Source of the DNA: Alphaproteobacteria bacterium UBA6376
GTDB taxonomy: Bacteria; Pseudomonadota; Alphaproteobacteria; Rs-D84
DNA: 64,000 nt
Reading direction: 5' to 3'
NCBI GenBank assembly: GCA_002437665.1
Contig: DJQW01000001.1
Coordinates: 1-64,000, forward strand
Position numbers and translations under genes: made by a program. The notes beneath the pieces are model-generated. The model was not told the DNA's origin. It saw nothing but the letters and a program-made list of their open reading frames with translations, and did no database searches. Positions 50,851 through 61,031 of the stretch are shown here, one piece after another; the first letter of the stretch is position 1; every line of letters starts with the position of its first letter.

Positions 50851-51819
50851 TTACCGCACATGATTCATGCCAGTTGCCAACGCGTCCAGCATTTTGCGCA
50901 CACCCGCGATATTGTCAGTTGACGCCGCACGCGTACCAACGTCCGCACGCTTTATCAATTTGGACAACACCGCCCCAGGGCCCAGTTCATATGATTGCGT
51001 AATTGAATACGTCGGGAACTTTTCCATAATTTCTAGCCAACGCACACCGTGCGTCATCTGGTCGGCCAACGCATCACGAACATCCATCGGATTGGACATA
51101 AATGCCGCGGTCTGATTTGAAAACCAATTTGTCTTTGGTGCGTCCACCGGCGTCACGGCCAGTTGCGCGCGCAGCATACGCCCCGCATCACGCATCAATT
51201 CACAATGCGCCGGCACAGACACATTCAGTCGTCGTGCCAACCGCGCACCAGCGTTTGATGCCGCACGTAACACCACGTCCAATGCATCGTTTTGACCACT
51301 GATAATAAATTGATCACGCGCATTATGATTTGATATTGCGGCATACCCATGACCATTTGCCGCCATCAAACAATTTTCCACCGCCGCGCGATCCAATCCA
51401 ACAATGCACCCCATTCCGCCACCCGACGTGTCCGTCATGGACATATACGAACTGCGCGCGGACAGCAACCGCACCGCATCTGCAAACGACAGCGCGCCAA
51501 CACAATGCAACGCCGAATATTGCCCCATCGAATGGCCCGCCATGGCGTACCCAACCTGATACAATGGGCGACCAAATTCCGCCTCTATTATTCTGGCAAT
51601 CGCAACAGAATGTGCAAACGTCCCCAACGATGTATTTTCAGGCATGTTTAATTCAGATTCTGGCCCATTAAAACAAATGCCCGCAATATCACGATGCGCA
51701 ATGTCCGAAACCTGTTGAAATGTATAACGCGCCACGGCAAATTCACGAAACAAATCTTTGCCCATACCAACATACTGCGCGCCCTGACCAGGGAAAACAA
51801 AAATAACTTTTTCTTGCAT
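50851..51819 (-). CDS. fabD: Malonyl-CoA:ACP transacylase FabD
   Basis: FabD loads malonyl groups on acyl carrier protein for fatty-acid synthesis. The 322-aa product has FVFPGQGAQYVGMG at the N-terminus, the nucleophile Ser97 in GHSMGQYSAL (family GHSLGE), and the catalytic His in VSVPAHCELM. The start at 51819 begins the fold; the frame is open to 51843. Confidence 0.94.
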   Translation of the reverse strand: MQEKVIFVFPGQGAQYVGMGKDLFREFAVARYTFQQVSDIAHRDIAGICFNGPESELNMPENTSLGTFAHSVAIARIIEAEFGRPLYQVGYAMAGHSMGQYSALHCVGALSFADAVRLLSARSSYMSMTDTSGGGMGCIVGLDRAAVENCLMAANGHGYAAISNHNARDQFIISGQNDALDVVLRAASNAGARLARRLNVSVPAHCELMRDAGRMLRAQLAVTPVDAPKTNWFSNQTAAFMSNPMDVRDALADQMTHGVRWLEIMEKFPTYSITQSYELGPGAVLSKLIKRADVGTRAASTDNIAGVRKMLDALATGMNHVR

Positions 51820-51862
51820 ACCTAAAATATAGACCAAAAACAAAAATTGTCAATATACATAA

Positions 51863-51891
51863 CAAGAAAAATCCCCGCATTCGCGCGGGGA
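51863..51891 (-). terminator. Terminator of the beta-barrel gene at 51.9 kb
   Basis: CCCCGC/GCGGGG stem (51873-51878 with 51885-51890) with a T run on the minus strand. Confidence 0.8.
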
Positions 51892-51900
51892 CATATTTTA

Positions 51901-52617
51901 TCAGAACAAAATGTTTATTTGCGCACCGACCTGAAAATCTTCGCTTTCAAATTCATAGTCAACATGCCCTATGTACTGCGTACGGCCATATTGACGAACA
52001 AACTTGCCACCAATCCATTCTTGGTCATAGTCCGGATTTGTCGCCTTGCGCCATGTGAAATCAAAGCCCAAACGCATATCAGGATCCAGACGGAAATAAA
52101 CCTCTGGCGTCATGTCGATGTACGACATACCGCGGGTATCGTCAAAAATCCAATTTGATTTCACCGTTGCCGCCAATGTCACACCCGACCATTGACGCCC
52201 AAAACGCAACCCAGCATAATACGTGGAATCCGCAAAATACGGCGTACGCACGTGCGACGAACCACCAAACTTTAACCCAAACAAAACGTCCGATATCAAC
52301 TGGGCACTGTTATCAGAACCATTTGACATACGATACGCCCCACCGACATCAATCGCCGAGAATCCATCTTCGTCACCATCAAAATCGATTTGATAGTGCA
52401 CATTTGCACCAATCGTCAGACGGTCATTCATACCATATGAAACGGACTGCCCCGCGCGCAAGACATTGTCCCAAAATGTCAGTGTCGTCTGGGACAGCGT
52501 TTCTTCGACACCCAACATATACAACGGATCGGACGTATCACGTGCCAGCGCACCATCCGCACGCGCACCACCCATCACAACAAAAATCCCCATCAAACCA
52601 AACAGTAACTTGCGCAT
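51901..52617 (-). CDS. Outer-membrane beta-barrel protein
   Basis: The 238-aa product has a signal peptide (MRKLLFGLMGIFVVMGGARA) and about ten amphipathic beta strands, ending VGAQINILF. Repeated G/aromatic turns (YMLGVEETLSQTTLTFWD, GLRFGRQWSGVTLAATVKSNW) fit a small barrel. Function is unknown. It is 76 bp downstream of another barrel gene in the same orientation and may be a relative. Confidence 0.78.
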   Translation of the reverse strand: MRKLLFGLMGIFVVMGGARADGALARDTSDPLYMLGVEETLSQTTLTFWDNVLRAGQSVSYGMNDRLTIGANVHYQIDFDGDEDGFSAIDVGGAYRMSNGSDNSAQLISDVLFGLKFGGSSHVRTPYFADSTYYAGLRFGRQWSGVTLAATVKSNWIFDDTRGMSYIDMTPEVYFRLDPDMRLGFDFTWRKATNPDYDQEWIGGKFVRQYGRTQYIGHVDYEFESEDFQVGAQINILF

Positions 52618-52693
52618 AAGAACATCCCTACTTTTGCAAAATTATCGGCTGGCGCGATTTCATCCCGCACCAGCCAAACATTTCCATCAGATA

Positions 52694-53923
52694 TTAAAAC
52701 TGGAAAATCGCTTGCAGACCAACGGTTGTTTCTTTGTAATCGTTGACTGCCGCTGTACCGTGCTTTACCCAACTGTCTTGGTACACACCAACGGACGTTT
52801 CCGCACCATAGACATAATAATCCAATTTTTTATCATCGGCACTGTCATAGACGGCCATCTTGGCATACAGGTTCAGCGCGAACCAATCGTTTGGTTGCCA
52901 ACCCAATGCCGCCTTTAACGACGCCTGATTGTGCCAATCATATGTACCAAAGATACCTTCTAAGTTAAATGTCCAATCTTCGTCCAAGACACTGAACACA
53001 CCCAATCCGCCTTCGAAATAAAATGCGTTGCTGACGTCTGTCTTGTACGCCAAGAACAATGATTGTTCGTGACCGGATTCATTCTTGCCTTCGATACCAT
53101 TACCATAAGAATTGCCATCAAAGTCAACATACCAACCACGTGCCAAACCATAGATTGTTGAACGTGCAACCTTGTACCCTGCCTTGATATCCAAGATTAC
53201 GTTGTCCGAAATATCTTTCTGGTGCTGGTAATATGCCGACGCCGTTGCAATCCATTTGTCATTGTCAACAAAACGCCACTGGCCGCCCAAGCCGAACATA
53301 TTCAAATCATTGTCGTCCATTTCATCATCTGGCGCGGTTGTCCAATCAAATTTGTATTTCGCAGAATCATAACGCAGCATACCCAACACCGCGATACGAT
53401 CGGTTATACCATAACTGAAATCTTCTTTGATGGAAAACTGCTTGGTGCTCCATGTCGCCTTGGGATCAGAAATCGAAAATCCTGTCACAGGCGTCAAATT
53501 GATTTTATAAGAATTGTCTGTGTATGACAAATCCGTAACCGAGCCAAACTTGCCCCCCAATGGCTGAAAGAATGGATGCGCCAAATAATATTTACGTTTC
53601 AGTTCTGTACGCAATGTTTCCGCGCGTGATGTACGAACCGTTGTTGTTTGGGACGTACGACCGGAATCATATTGTTTGTACAGCGCACTGCGGTTTACCG
53701 GCTGTGTATAGTACAGGTTTTTACCATCGTTTGAATTGTACGTACGTGTTGTTGTACGTGTCTGGTATTTTTGATAGTTCACATTCGTACGCCCGCGCGT
53801 TGCTGGCTGTGACGAAAAATCCACACTGGACGCGGCGCGCGTACCGCTGTTTGTTGCGGCCACCGCCGGATTCAGCCCCAGCACCGCCGCCGCCAAAATA
53901 AACCAAGACATTTGTTTCTTCAT
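52694..53923 (-). CDS. Outer-membrane beta-barrel protein with Thr/Arg-rich N-terminal region
   Basis: The 409-aa product has a signal peptide (to about 24), a disordered Thr/Arg/Tyr-rich stretch (QKYQTRTTTRTYNSND), and a beta-barrel domain to the end, VGLQAIFQF. Strands with YYQHQKD, GARGWYVDFDGN and ALGWQPNDWFAL are typical of porin or OprB-like barrels. I start at 53923 behind GGAGATTTTT; the frame extends to 53959. Expressed from a TGGTATAAT promoter. Confidence 0.78.
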   Translation of the reverse strand: MKKQMSWFILAAAVLGLNPAVAATNSGTRAASSVDFSSQPATRGRTNVNYQKYQTRTTTRTYNSNDGKNLYYTQPVNRSALYKQYDSGRTSQTTTVRTSRAETLRTELKRKYYLAHPFFQPLGGKFGSVTDLSYTDNSYKINLTPVTGFSISDPKATWSTKQFSIKEDFSYGITDRIAVLGMLRYDSAKYKFDWTTAPDDEMDDNDLNMFGLGGQWRFVDNDKWIATASAYYQHQKDISDNVILDIKAGYKVARSTIYGLARGWYVDFDGNSYGNGIEGKNESGHEQSLFLAYKTDVSNAFYFEGGLGVFSVLDEDWTFNLEGIFGTYDWHNQASLKAALGWQPNDWFALNLYAKMAVYDSADDKKLDYYVYGAETSVGVYQDSWVKHGTAAVNDYKETTVGLQAIFQF

Positions 53924-53947
53924 AATAAAAATCTCCTTTTGCATATA

Positions 53948-53956
53948 ATTATACCA
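53948..53956 (-). promoter_or_regulatory. Extended -10 promoter of the barrel gene
   Basis: TGGTATAAT on the minus strand, 24 nt before the ATG, sharing TTGTGGTATAAT with the MucR-like gene promoter. Confidence 0.6.
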
Positions 53957-53980
53957 CAATCAGGCCATATAAAAAAGAAT

Positions 53981-54010
53981 AAAAAACACCGGCATTCGCC
54001 GGTATTTTTT
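53981..54010 (-). terminator. Terminator of ftsK
   Basis: ACCGGC/GCCGGT stem (53988-53993 with 53998-54003) with A and T runs, just after the ftsK stop. Confidence 0.85.
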
Positions 54011-54011
54011 A

Positions 54012-56270
54012 CTACAAAATATGACGTTTATTATTCGCGTCTGGCGGGCTGACAATTCCCTCTTGCTCCATACGTTCCATAAATCCAGCGGCCTTGTTGT
54101 AACCGATTTGCAATCTGCGCTGAATATATGAAATCGTCGGCTTTTTATCACGCAAAACGCATTCTTTGGCCTGTGCATATAAATCGGCATCTTTGTTACC
54201 GGCCGATGCCCCGCCCGATGCGCCGCCACCCGCCATCGGCACGTCACCATCACCACCGTCGGTAATACCCGCGACATATTCCGGCTCGCATTGTGCGCGC
54301 AAGAAATCACCAATGCGCGTCAATTCTTCGTCCGATATAAACGCGCCATGTATACGCACAGGTGGACGTCCGGCCTCGCTAAACAACATATCACCACACG
54401 CCAACAGTGTTTCTGCGCCCTTTTCACCCAATGTTGTCATAGAGTCAATAACGCTGCGCGCTTGGAATGATACACGTGTTGGGAAATTCGCCTTGATAAC
54501 ACCTGTGATGGTCGTCGCGTCTGGACGCTGGGTCGCCATGACAAGGTGAATACCCGCCGCACGCGCCTTTTGCGCGATACGCTGGACACACGCCTCAACA
54601 TCTTTGCGCGCCAAACTCATCAGGTCGGCAACCTCGTCAATAACAATGACGATGTATGGCATATCAGACAGGTCAACCTCTTGGGTTTCAAACAGCAATT
54701 CGCCCGTTTCCTCGTCTGTACCAACAGCAACCTGACGCGTGATTTTTTCGCCCGACGCACGTTTGGCCGCAACAATTTCATTGTAACTTTCGATATTACG
54801 CGCATTGACCAGTTGCAGTTGTTTATAGCGTTCTTCCATTTCGCGTACGGCCCACTTCAACGCATTGACCGCCGCATTTGGGTCAAGCTTTACAATCGGT
54901 GTAATCAAATGTGGAATATCGTCCCAAAACCCAAAATCAACACCCTTTGGGTCAATAATTATCAATTTGCACTTGTCCGGCGTAAAATGATAAACGATTG
55001 ATGTAATAATGGATTGCACAAACACAGATTTTCCAGACCCCGTGCGCCCTGCAATCAGCATATGCGGCATTTTTGCCAAATCAAAGTACATATAATTACC
55101 GCCAATATCAACACCCAGCCCCAACGGAATCTTGTACTTAGACGTTTGGAATGTATCACTGGCAACCAATCCACGGAAACGCACCGTCTGGCGTTTCAGA
55201 TTCACCATTTCCACACCAATCAGTGGTGTCCCAGGAATTTGTGCGATACGAATATTTTCGGTTGCCATCGCGCGCGTCATATCCTTGACGGTCTTGCTGA
55301 CGTCGGCCCAACGCGTACCGCTTTCTGGCATCAGTTCATACAACGTAACAATCGGCCCTGGGCGAATACCAACAACCTTGCCATGAACATTGTATTCGGC
55401 AAAGTGCTCCTCCATCGCGACGGCATTACGCTTTAATTCGGGCGTTACAACATTTTTACCAAAATTAGAATCTTCCAGAAAATCGGGGTCAGGCAATTCA
55501 AATTCATCGTCACCAGACGCACGTGCAACCTTGGCCACCGATTTCTTGGCCGCGGGCTTTGCGCGACGACGCGCGGCGGGTTTGGCGTCGGTCACGGGCG
55601 TCTCTTCCGCGTTCTCTTCTTCCACAACTTCTTCGGCGTCATCCACGTCATCTGACGCGACAGCGGGACGCCCAGATACCATACGAAATACGGACAAAAT
55701 CGCACCAATTACGCGACGCACCAGATTCAACAACGCACGCACATGCGACCATTTAATATGCAACACGCGCGCCGCCAACCATACAAAGACAGCCATCGCC
55801 GGAATGCACAATGCCACCGCCCACGCGCCAACCAGCGTCCCAGCGTCATGCGCCACAATCGCGCCCGCAAAACCACCAAACGCCCGACTGGGGGCGATTA
55901 AACCAAACGCCGCCGCGCCTGCACACAGCGCAACAAAAATTCGCATTAAATTATATTCGGGCGCATCATCATCCACCCAATTCATTGCACGCAAAATCCC
56001 CGCCCGCACAATGCACAACAATAAAAACAACGCCGGCACAGTGCCCACACTGTACCGCAAAAAAGAAACCACGTTGCCCATTGCGGATTGATTGCCAAAC
56101 GTGCTGGCGGTGGCAAATCCGTCCAAATATGGATTAAAAAATAATAACGCAAATATCGCCCATGCGCCCACTAAAATCAGGGTTGTGCCCCACGCGCGCC
56201 GCGCGATGTTCTTTAACGCCCCAGAAACACTTTCTGGTAAAAATCTCGATTGCCCTTCCATAACGCGCAT
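54012..56270 (-). CDS. ftsK: DNA translocase FtsK
   Basis: FtsK pumps chromosome ends through the closing septum. The 752-aa product has N-terminal membrane helices (about 30-200), an acidic/Ala linker, and a motor with Walker A AGRTGSGKSVFVQS and Walker B IVIVIDEVADLM. A C-terminal gamma winged helix (YNKAAGFMERMEQEGIVSPPD) recognises polar DNA motifs. Size and domains are standard for alphaproteobacteria. Confidence 0.95.
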   Translation of the reverse strand: MRVMEGQSRFLPESVSGALKNIARRAWGTTLILVGAWAIFALLFFNPYLDGFATASTFGNQSAMGNVVSFLRYSVGTVPALFLLLCIVRAGILRAMNWVDDDAPEYNLMRIFVALCAGAAAFGLIAPSRAFGGFAGAIVAHDAGTLVGAWAVALCIPAMAVFVWLAARVLHIKWSHVRALLNLVRRVIGAILSVFRMVSGRPAVASDDVDDAEEVVEEENAEETPVTDAKPAARRRAKPAAKKSVAKVARASGDDEFELPDPDFLEDSNFGKNVVTPELKRNAVAMEEHFAEYNVHGKVVGIRPGPIVTLYELMPESGTRWADVSKTVKDMTRAMATENIRIAQIPGTPLIGVEMVNLKRQTVRFRGLVASDTFQTSKYKIPLGLGVDIGGNYMYFDLAKMPHMLIAGRTGSGKSVFVQSIITSIVYHFTPDKCKLIIIDPKGVDFGFWDDIPHLITPIVKLDPNAAVNALKWAVREMEERYKQLQLVNARNIESYNEIVAAKRASGEKITRQVAVGTDEETGELLFETQEVDLSDMPYIVIVIDEVADLMSLARKDVEACVQRIAQKARAAGIHLVMATQRPDATTITGVIKANFPTRVSFQARSVIDSMTTLGEKGAETLLACGDMLFSEAGRPPVRIHGAFISDEELTRIGDFLRAQCEPEYVAGITDGGDGDVPMAGGGASGGASAGNKDADLYAQAKECVLRDKKPTISYIQRRLQIGYNKAAGFMERMEQEGIVSPPDANNKRHIL

Positions 56271-56290
56271 ATTTTATCATAAAAAAAAGA

Positions 56291-56318
56291 AAAATGCGTC
56301 ATTTTTTTGACGCATTTT
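56291..56318. terminator. Terminator between PAP2 and ftsK genes
   Basis: AAAATGCGTCA (56291-56301) pairs with TGACGCATTTT (56308-56318) around TTTTTT. It closes the PAP2 transcript. Confidence 0.85.
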
Positions 56319-56321
56319 AAT

Positions 56322-57032
56322 TTATATGCTGCGACGTTTCAGCCACCACTTTACCAAGTCCGCCATCACCATACCGATGAACGCCCCCAGTATAACGTCC
56401 GTTGGCCAATGCGCCCCAATCGCCACACGCGACACACCAATCAGTATCGCCAGCGACCACGTAAATGGCTTTATACGCGGGGCCAACATACCCAACATAA
56501 CCAGTCCTGCAAACGACGCAACCGCATGCCCCGACGGCATGGAATTAAACGCCCAGTCATTATGAAATGGGAAAAATCCCGTCATACCCAATGCCTCATA
56601 AAATATCGGACGCGCGCGACCAATTACGACCTTTAATATCTGGGCAATGATAGACGCCGACAGCACGGAACAAAATGTAAAAAACGCATAACTGTTCTTT
56701 GTTTTCAGCAAAAAATCAGACCAGAAACACATAATACTGAACCGATTTTTATCGTTCTTGAAACATGGTTTTGATTCCAGCGTTTTTTTGCCATAAAATG
56801 CACACATCAGAACAAACGATGCACCAACCCACATTTTGGCATCAAAAATCGTGTCAAACACACCCCACAATTTGCAATTTAACCCACGCATAGCCAAATA
56901 CACCGGCGCGTCAAACCACATCACCCCCAGCGCAACAATCACCGCAACCACAGCGGTGGCATACGCCAACAATTTCCATTTCATTTTATTGTCTTGGGTT
57001 AAAAACATCAGATTGCCCTTTTTACTTTTCAA
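56322..57032 (-). CDS. PAP2-family membrane phosphatase
   Basis: The 236-aa product has six hydrophobic segments and the three phosphatase motifs: KVVIGRARP (KxxxxxxRP), PSGHA and SRVAIGAHWPTDV. Enzymes of this group act on lipid phosphates (undecaprenyl-PP, lipid A, phosphatidate). The substrate cannot be told. It overlaps the S41-like gene by 11 bp. Confidence 0.88.
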   Translation of the reverse strand: MKSKKGNLMFLTQDNKMKWKLLAYATAVVAVIVALGVMWFDAPVYLAMRGLNCKLWGVFDTIFDAKMWVGASFVLMCAFYGKKTLESKPCFKNDKNRFSIMCFWSDFLLKTKNSYAFFTFCSVLSASIIAQILKVVIGRARPIFYEALGMTGFFPFHNDWAFNSMPSGHAVASFAGLVMLGMLAPRIKPFTWSLAILIGVSRVAIGAHWPTDVILGAFIGMVMADLVKWWLKRRSI

Positions 57033-58536
57033 TTAAAATATTATAGATTTTTTTATCAGTTAAAATCTTGGCCGATACGGCCGCCGCCAATGCGTCTTCG
57101 TCACTGCCACTGGTTATCACAGGACACCCACTGCGAATTGCAGACACGTCCGTATCTGGTTCTTGGTTAAAATCACGCGCATTAAAATCATCATTGATTA
57201 CATTCAAGAAAAACGCATTTTGTTGCGCACTGCTGCGGATATTAGATAAACACACAATCGGGAAAATTCCGCGCCCATCAATATCACGCCCTGTGCCGGT
57301 CTTGATTGATTTGTTTAACAATTCCAACGCACCACCATCAGACAAATCCAAACGTGTTGCGATACGCGCACTGCCCGCGGTGGGTGTGCCCACCAATACA
57401 CCACGATTGTATTCATAGAACGCGCTGGCAATCGCCTCGGCCGTGCCACGGGTCTGGTCAGAAATCAGAACCACAACCGGCACATCGGTTACGGCGCGAC
57501 CACCTGGGACAACCTCTACCTGATCACGGGCGGTTTCCAATATGCGCATCACAGGACGCGCCCCGATAAACAGCCCCGCCAATTTTGCCGCCGCACGTTC
57601 ATCATCACCCGACGACGCACGCAAATCTAATACAATCCCGCCCAGATTGTCGTATGCTGCCAATGCCTCGTTCACAATGGCCACAGAATTGTCTGATACG
57701 TTATGTACAACAATTTCCAACACATCACTTTCACCTGCGCCAATACCCGCACGATGCACAACATCGGCATCCGCCAAAACAATCGTCGCACGACGCAACA
57801 CAACATCGCGCGCGCCCGACGGGGTCAGCAATTTAACCTTGGACGTGCCAGAATTAAAACCGGCCAAGAAACTTTCAATATCATCATCTGACATTTTTGC
57901 AACCGGCGTACCATTTATTTCGGCAACCAAGTCCCCTTCGCGAATACCGGCGGTGTCGGCGGGCGCGCCCTTGAATACACCATGCACACGCCAATTTCCA
58001 CGCGCGTCACGTGCACCAGTCAAACCAACGCTGGTCAATATACGACCATCTTCGTTTATTTCGGCCACACGCGAATAAATATAACGACCATTTTCATCAA
58101 TGCCGTGTGTCAGTGCATCAACAACCATCTGGTACATTTCAGATGGCGTTGCGCGATGCAAATCTGAATCATTTTCGCGCAGTTTCAAAATCAATGCCGT
58201 TGTGATTTCGCCAAAGCCATTCCAATCACCCGCACTGGGACGTGGATAGTTTGCAATAATGCTGTCGCGCCAAACCAATACCACGCGATTGTCCGTTGCG
58301 GCGATATGGGCGTCCGCACTCAGATTTTCTAAACTTTCAATCGCAACATTGATATTTTTACCGGCCCATTTTACACCGTCCAGTTTTTGATAAATTTCCG
58401 CAAATGTTTTGGACATATCAAAAACGCGCAGGCCATCTTGAACCGGTTCATCTTCGAAAAACAAACTGTCTGCGCGCGCCGCTGGCGAAATCGCAAAAAC
58501 CAATGCCACCAGTAAAAAGATTTGTTTTAATCTCAT
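57022..58536 (-). CDS. S41-family protein, probably catalytically inactive
   Basis: The 504-aa periplasmic protein has a signal peptide, an N-terminal helical region, a PDZ-like domain (about 165-255; GVFKGAPADTAGIREGDLVAEINGTPV) and an S41 core (about 275-420; GIVLDLRASSGD, LISDQTRGTAEAIASAFYEYNRGVLVGTPTAG). The catalytic Ser of the SxSAxE element is replaced (RGTAE) and the Lys of GKG is missing (TAGSA). It may be a pseudoprotease that binds peptides. It is co-directional with secF (44 bp). Confidence 0.82.
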   Translation of the reverse strand: MRLKQIFLLVALVFAISPAARADSLFFEDEPVQDGLRVFDMSKTFAEIYQKLDGVKWAGKNINVAIESLENLSADAHIAATDNRVVLVWRDSIIANYPRPSAGDWNGFGEITTALILKLRENDSDLHRATPSEMYQMVVDALTHGIDENGRYIYSRVAEINEDGRILTSVGLTGARDARGNWRVHGVFKGAPADTAGIREGDLVAEINGTPVAKMSDDDIESFLAGFNSGTSKVKLLTPSGARDVVLRRATIVLADADVVHRAGIGAGESDVLEIVVHNVSDNSVAIVNEALAAYDNLGGIVLDLRASSGDDERAAAKLAGLFIGARPVMRILETARDQVEVVPGGRAVTDVPVVVLISDQTRGTAEAIASAFYEYNRGVLVGTPTAGSARIATRLDLSDGGALELLNKSIKTGTGRDIDGRGIFPIVCLSNIRSSAQQNAFFLNVINDDFNARDFNQEPDTDVSAIRSGCPVITSGSDEDALAAAVSAKILTDKKIYNILIEK

Positions 58537-58580
58537 CTATATACCCCTCCCCCCCACAATATGGCGCGGCGCGCAGATTA

Positions 58581-59444
58581 TCAATATTTTGTCTCACGCA
58601 GGTTAAAGTGATACAAAATAACATTTGAAATATAAATACTGGTCAGTGTCCCCATCACGACCGAGAATGTCATTGCAATCGCAAATTCTTGCAACATCAC
58701 CCCGCCCCAGAAATACAGACCGACCATCGCCAAGATTGTCGACACACTGGTCATAACTGTACGATGCAACATTTCGTTGACCGACAAATCAATCAGTTCT
58801 GTCATTGGCATCTTGTGATACTTTTTGATATTTTCATCAATACGGTCATAGTTCACAACCTTGTCATTGATGGAATAACCAATACCCATCAAGATAACCG
58901 CAATGGACGTCTGGTTAAATTCCAAACCGGTAACGGAAAAGAACCCAAACATCAACACAAAGTCCAATACCAACGATACAAATGAACCAACCGCATACCC
59001 ACCGCGATAACGAATCCAGATATACACACTCATCAGCACAAACGATACCAAAATCGCCAAGATACCACCGCGTACCAATTCGCCACCGATTTTTGGCCCA
59101 ACGATTTGAACCTGCGAATATTGCACCTTGTCGCCCAAAATCTGTTTGATTTCGGCAACGCGGGTGTTTTGCTGGGCATCAGTTGCCCCCTTGGGCAAAC
59201 CGACGCGAATCAAGATTGAATCATTGTCCACAGATTGCAATTCCGGACTGAATGTCGACAGGTCACTGCGCATCTTGTCAATCGTGTAATTGGCTTCGAT
59301 GGGTTTAACCTCCATCGAAATACCACCCGCAAAGTCAATGCCGTAATTCAGCCCATGCGTCAACAACGACACAATCGACAATGCAACCAAAATTCCAGAA
59401 ACCCAGTACGACAGTTTCCGATATTTCATAAAATGGAATTTCAT
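58581..59444 (-). CDS. secF: Protein translocase subunit SecF
   Basis: SecF and SecD use the proton gradient to pull exported proteins. The 287-aa product has six membrane helices, the N-terminal MKYRKLSYWVSGILVALSIVSLL segment, the GIDFAGGISMEV motif, and the late GIGYSINDKVVNYDRIDEN signature. It lies 12 bp after secD. Confidence 0.95.
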   Translation of the reverse strand: MKFHFMKYRKLSYWVSGILVALSIVSLLTHGLNYGIDFAGGISMEVKPIEANYTIDKMRSDLSTFSPELQSVDNDSILIRVGLPKGATDAQQNTRVAEIKQILGDKVQYSQVQIVGPKIGGELVRGGILAILVSFVLMSVYIWIRYRGGYAVGSFVSLVLDFVLMFGFFSVTGLEFNQTSIAVILMGIGYSINDKVVNYDRIDENIKKYHKMPMTELIDLSVNEMLHRTVMTSVSTILAMVGLYFWGGVMLQEFAIAMTFSVVMGTLTSIYISNVILYHFNLRETKY

Positions 59445-59456
59445 AACATAACCTTT

Positions 59457-61016
59457 TTATTTATTTTTAATGTAACCAATCTTTTTGTTTTTACCGCCCA
59501 TGTACCAGTCAATCAATACACGTGACAATGCCAAGCATGTGAACAGTGTTGTAATAACACCAATCGACAGCGTCACCGCAAACCCACGGATTGGGCCCGC
59601 GCCGAACTGGAACAAAATCAAACTGCAAATCAGATTGGTCAGGTTACCGTCCATAACGGTCTTGGTCGAACGGGTAAAGCCCAAATCAACCGCACGCAGT
59701 GTTGGGACGCCTTCGCGAACCTCGTCACGGATACGTTCAAACGGCAGAATATTTGCGTCCACCGCCATACCCAACGTCAACACGATACCCGCAATCCCCG
59801 GCAACGTCAATGTCGCGCCCAAGAATGCAGAGATACCGATAATCATGGCCAAATTCACCATCAAAACGATGTCTGCAATCAAACCAAAGGTGCGATACGC
59901 AACCAACATAAACAGGATTACAAACAACACGCCAACCGCCGAGCCAACGCGTCCCGCCTCAATCGCGTCCGCGCCCAGACCCGCACCAACTGTGCGTTCT
60001 TCGATAACCTGTAAAGGTGCTGGCAATGCGCCACTGCGCAACAATACCGCCAAATCTTTCGCACCCTGCAATGTAAAACCACCAGAAATCTGGCCACGAC
60101 CACCTGGGATTGGTTCACGAATTGTTGGCGCGGACAAAACCTTGCCGTCCAAAACAATCGCGAAACGTTCATTGACGTGTTCCGTGGTCAAACGTGCAAA
60201 CTTGCGCGCACCGGTTGCATCAAACGCCGTCGTTACAACCGGCATATTATTCTGGTCGAAATCGGCCTGTGAATCTTTCAGTGATTCACCCGATACCTCC
60301 ACACGACTGTACACTGGCACAACCTGTTGTGGATTTTCCATGTATGGCAAGAACTGTGTGCCATTTGGCGCACGTCCAGACGAAATCTGTTCCTGTGTAA
60401 CATTTTCATTTACCAAATGGAATGTCATCTTGGCTGTCTGACCAATCAAATCCTTGATGTGTTCTGGATTATCAACCCCAGGCAACTGAATCAGAATGTA
60501 TTTTCCACCCTGTGACTGAATAGACGGTTCTTTTGTTCCCAACGCATCAATACGACGACGCACGATTTCAATACTACGTGCCAGCGCGTCTTTGACCATT
60601 TCTTCTTTCTGCTTTTCGGTGTACTTTAATGTAATGGTGCGACCCGATGATGAAATATCAACCCCAGATCCCAGAACACTCTTCAAACGGCCCTTGGCAC
60701 GCGACACATCGTCATCTTCGCGAACGACCAACGACACAACACCGTCAACATTGCGCAGGTTTGAAAAACGAATAACCCCACGGTCACGATCAATCATCGC
60801 ACTGCGCGCTTCGTCATACAGTTGCGCCGCTTTTTCTTGGAACATGGTGTTTGTGTCCACTTCCAATAACAACTGCGCACCGCCCTTCAAATCCAACCCC
60901 AATGGAATCGGACGCGCCCATGATGGGAAATAAGGTGCTAATTTCGGCGACATTGTCGGCACCGCCAGCAACACACCAAACACCGCAACAAAAACTATCG
61001 CCAGTTTCTTAAACAT
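59457..61016 (-). CDS. secD: Protein translocase subunit SecD
   Basis: The 519-aa product has a first helix, a large periplasmic P1 domain (GLDLKGGAQLLLEVD at about 39-53, then DALGTKEPSIQSQG), and five C-terminal helices with the AGRVGSAVG, GMAVDANILPFERIRDE and TVMDGNLTNL motifs. Size and order (yajC-secD-secF) are standard. Confidence 0.96.
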   Translation of the reverse strand: MFKKLAIVFVAVFGVLLAVPTMSPKLAPYFPSWARPIPLGLDLKGGAQLLLEVDTNTMFQEKAAQLYDEARSAMIDRDRGVIRFSNLRNVDGVVSLVVREDDDVSRAKGRLKSVLGSGVDISSSGRTITLKYTEKQKEEMVKDALARSIEIVRRRIDALGTKEPSIQSQGGKYILIQLPGVDNPEHIKDLIGQTAKMTFHLVNENVTQEQISSGRAPNGTQFLPYMENPQQVVPVYSRVEVSGESLKDSQADFDQNNMPVVTTAFDATGARKFARLTTEHVNERFAIVLDGKVLSAPTIREPIPGGRGQISGGFTLQGAKDLAVLLRSGALPAPLQVIEERTVGAGLGADAIEAGRVGSAVGVLFVILFMLVAYRTFGLIADIVLMVNLAMIIGISAFLGATLTLPGIAGIVLTLGMAVDANILPFERIRDEVREGVPTLRAVDLGFTRSTKTVMDGNLTNLICSLILFQFGAGPIRGFAVTLSIGVITTLFTCLALSRVLIDWYMGGKNKKIGYIKNK

Positions 61017-61031
61017 ATCAAAACCCTTTTA

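Noticed and set aside
59485..60441. Long plus-strand open frame antisense to secD (318 codons)
   Set aside because: It mirrors secD, has no start signal or recognisable domain, and its composition is Pro/Arg/Thr-rich as expected of an antisense frame in a GC-balanced gene.
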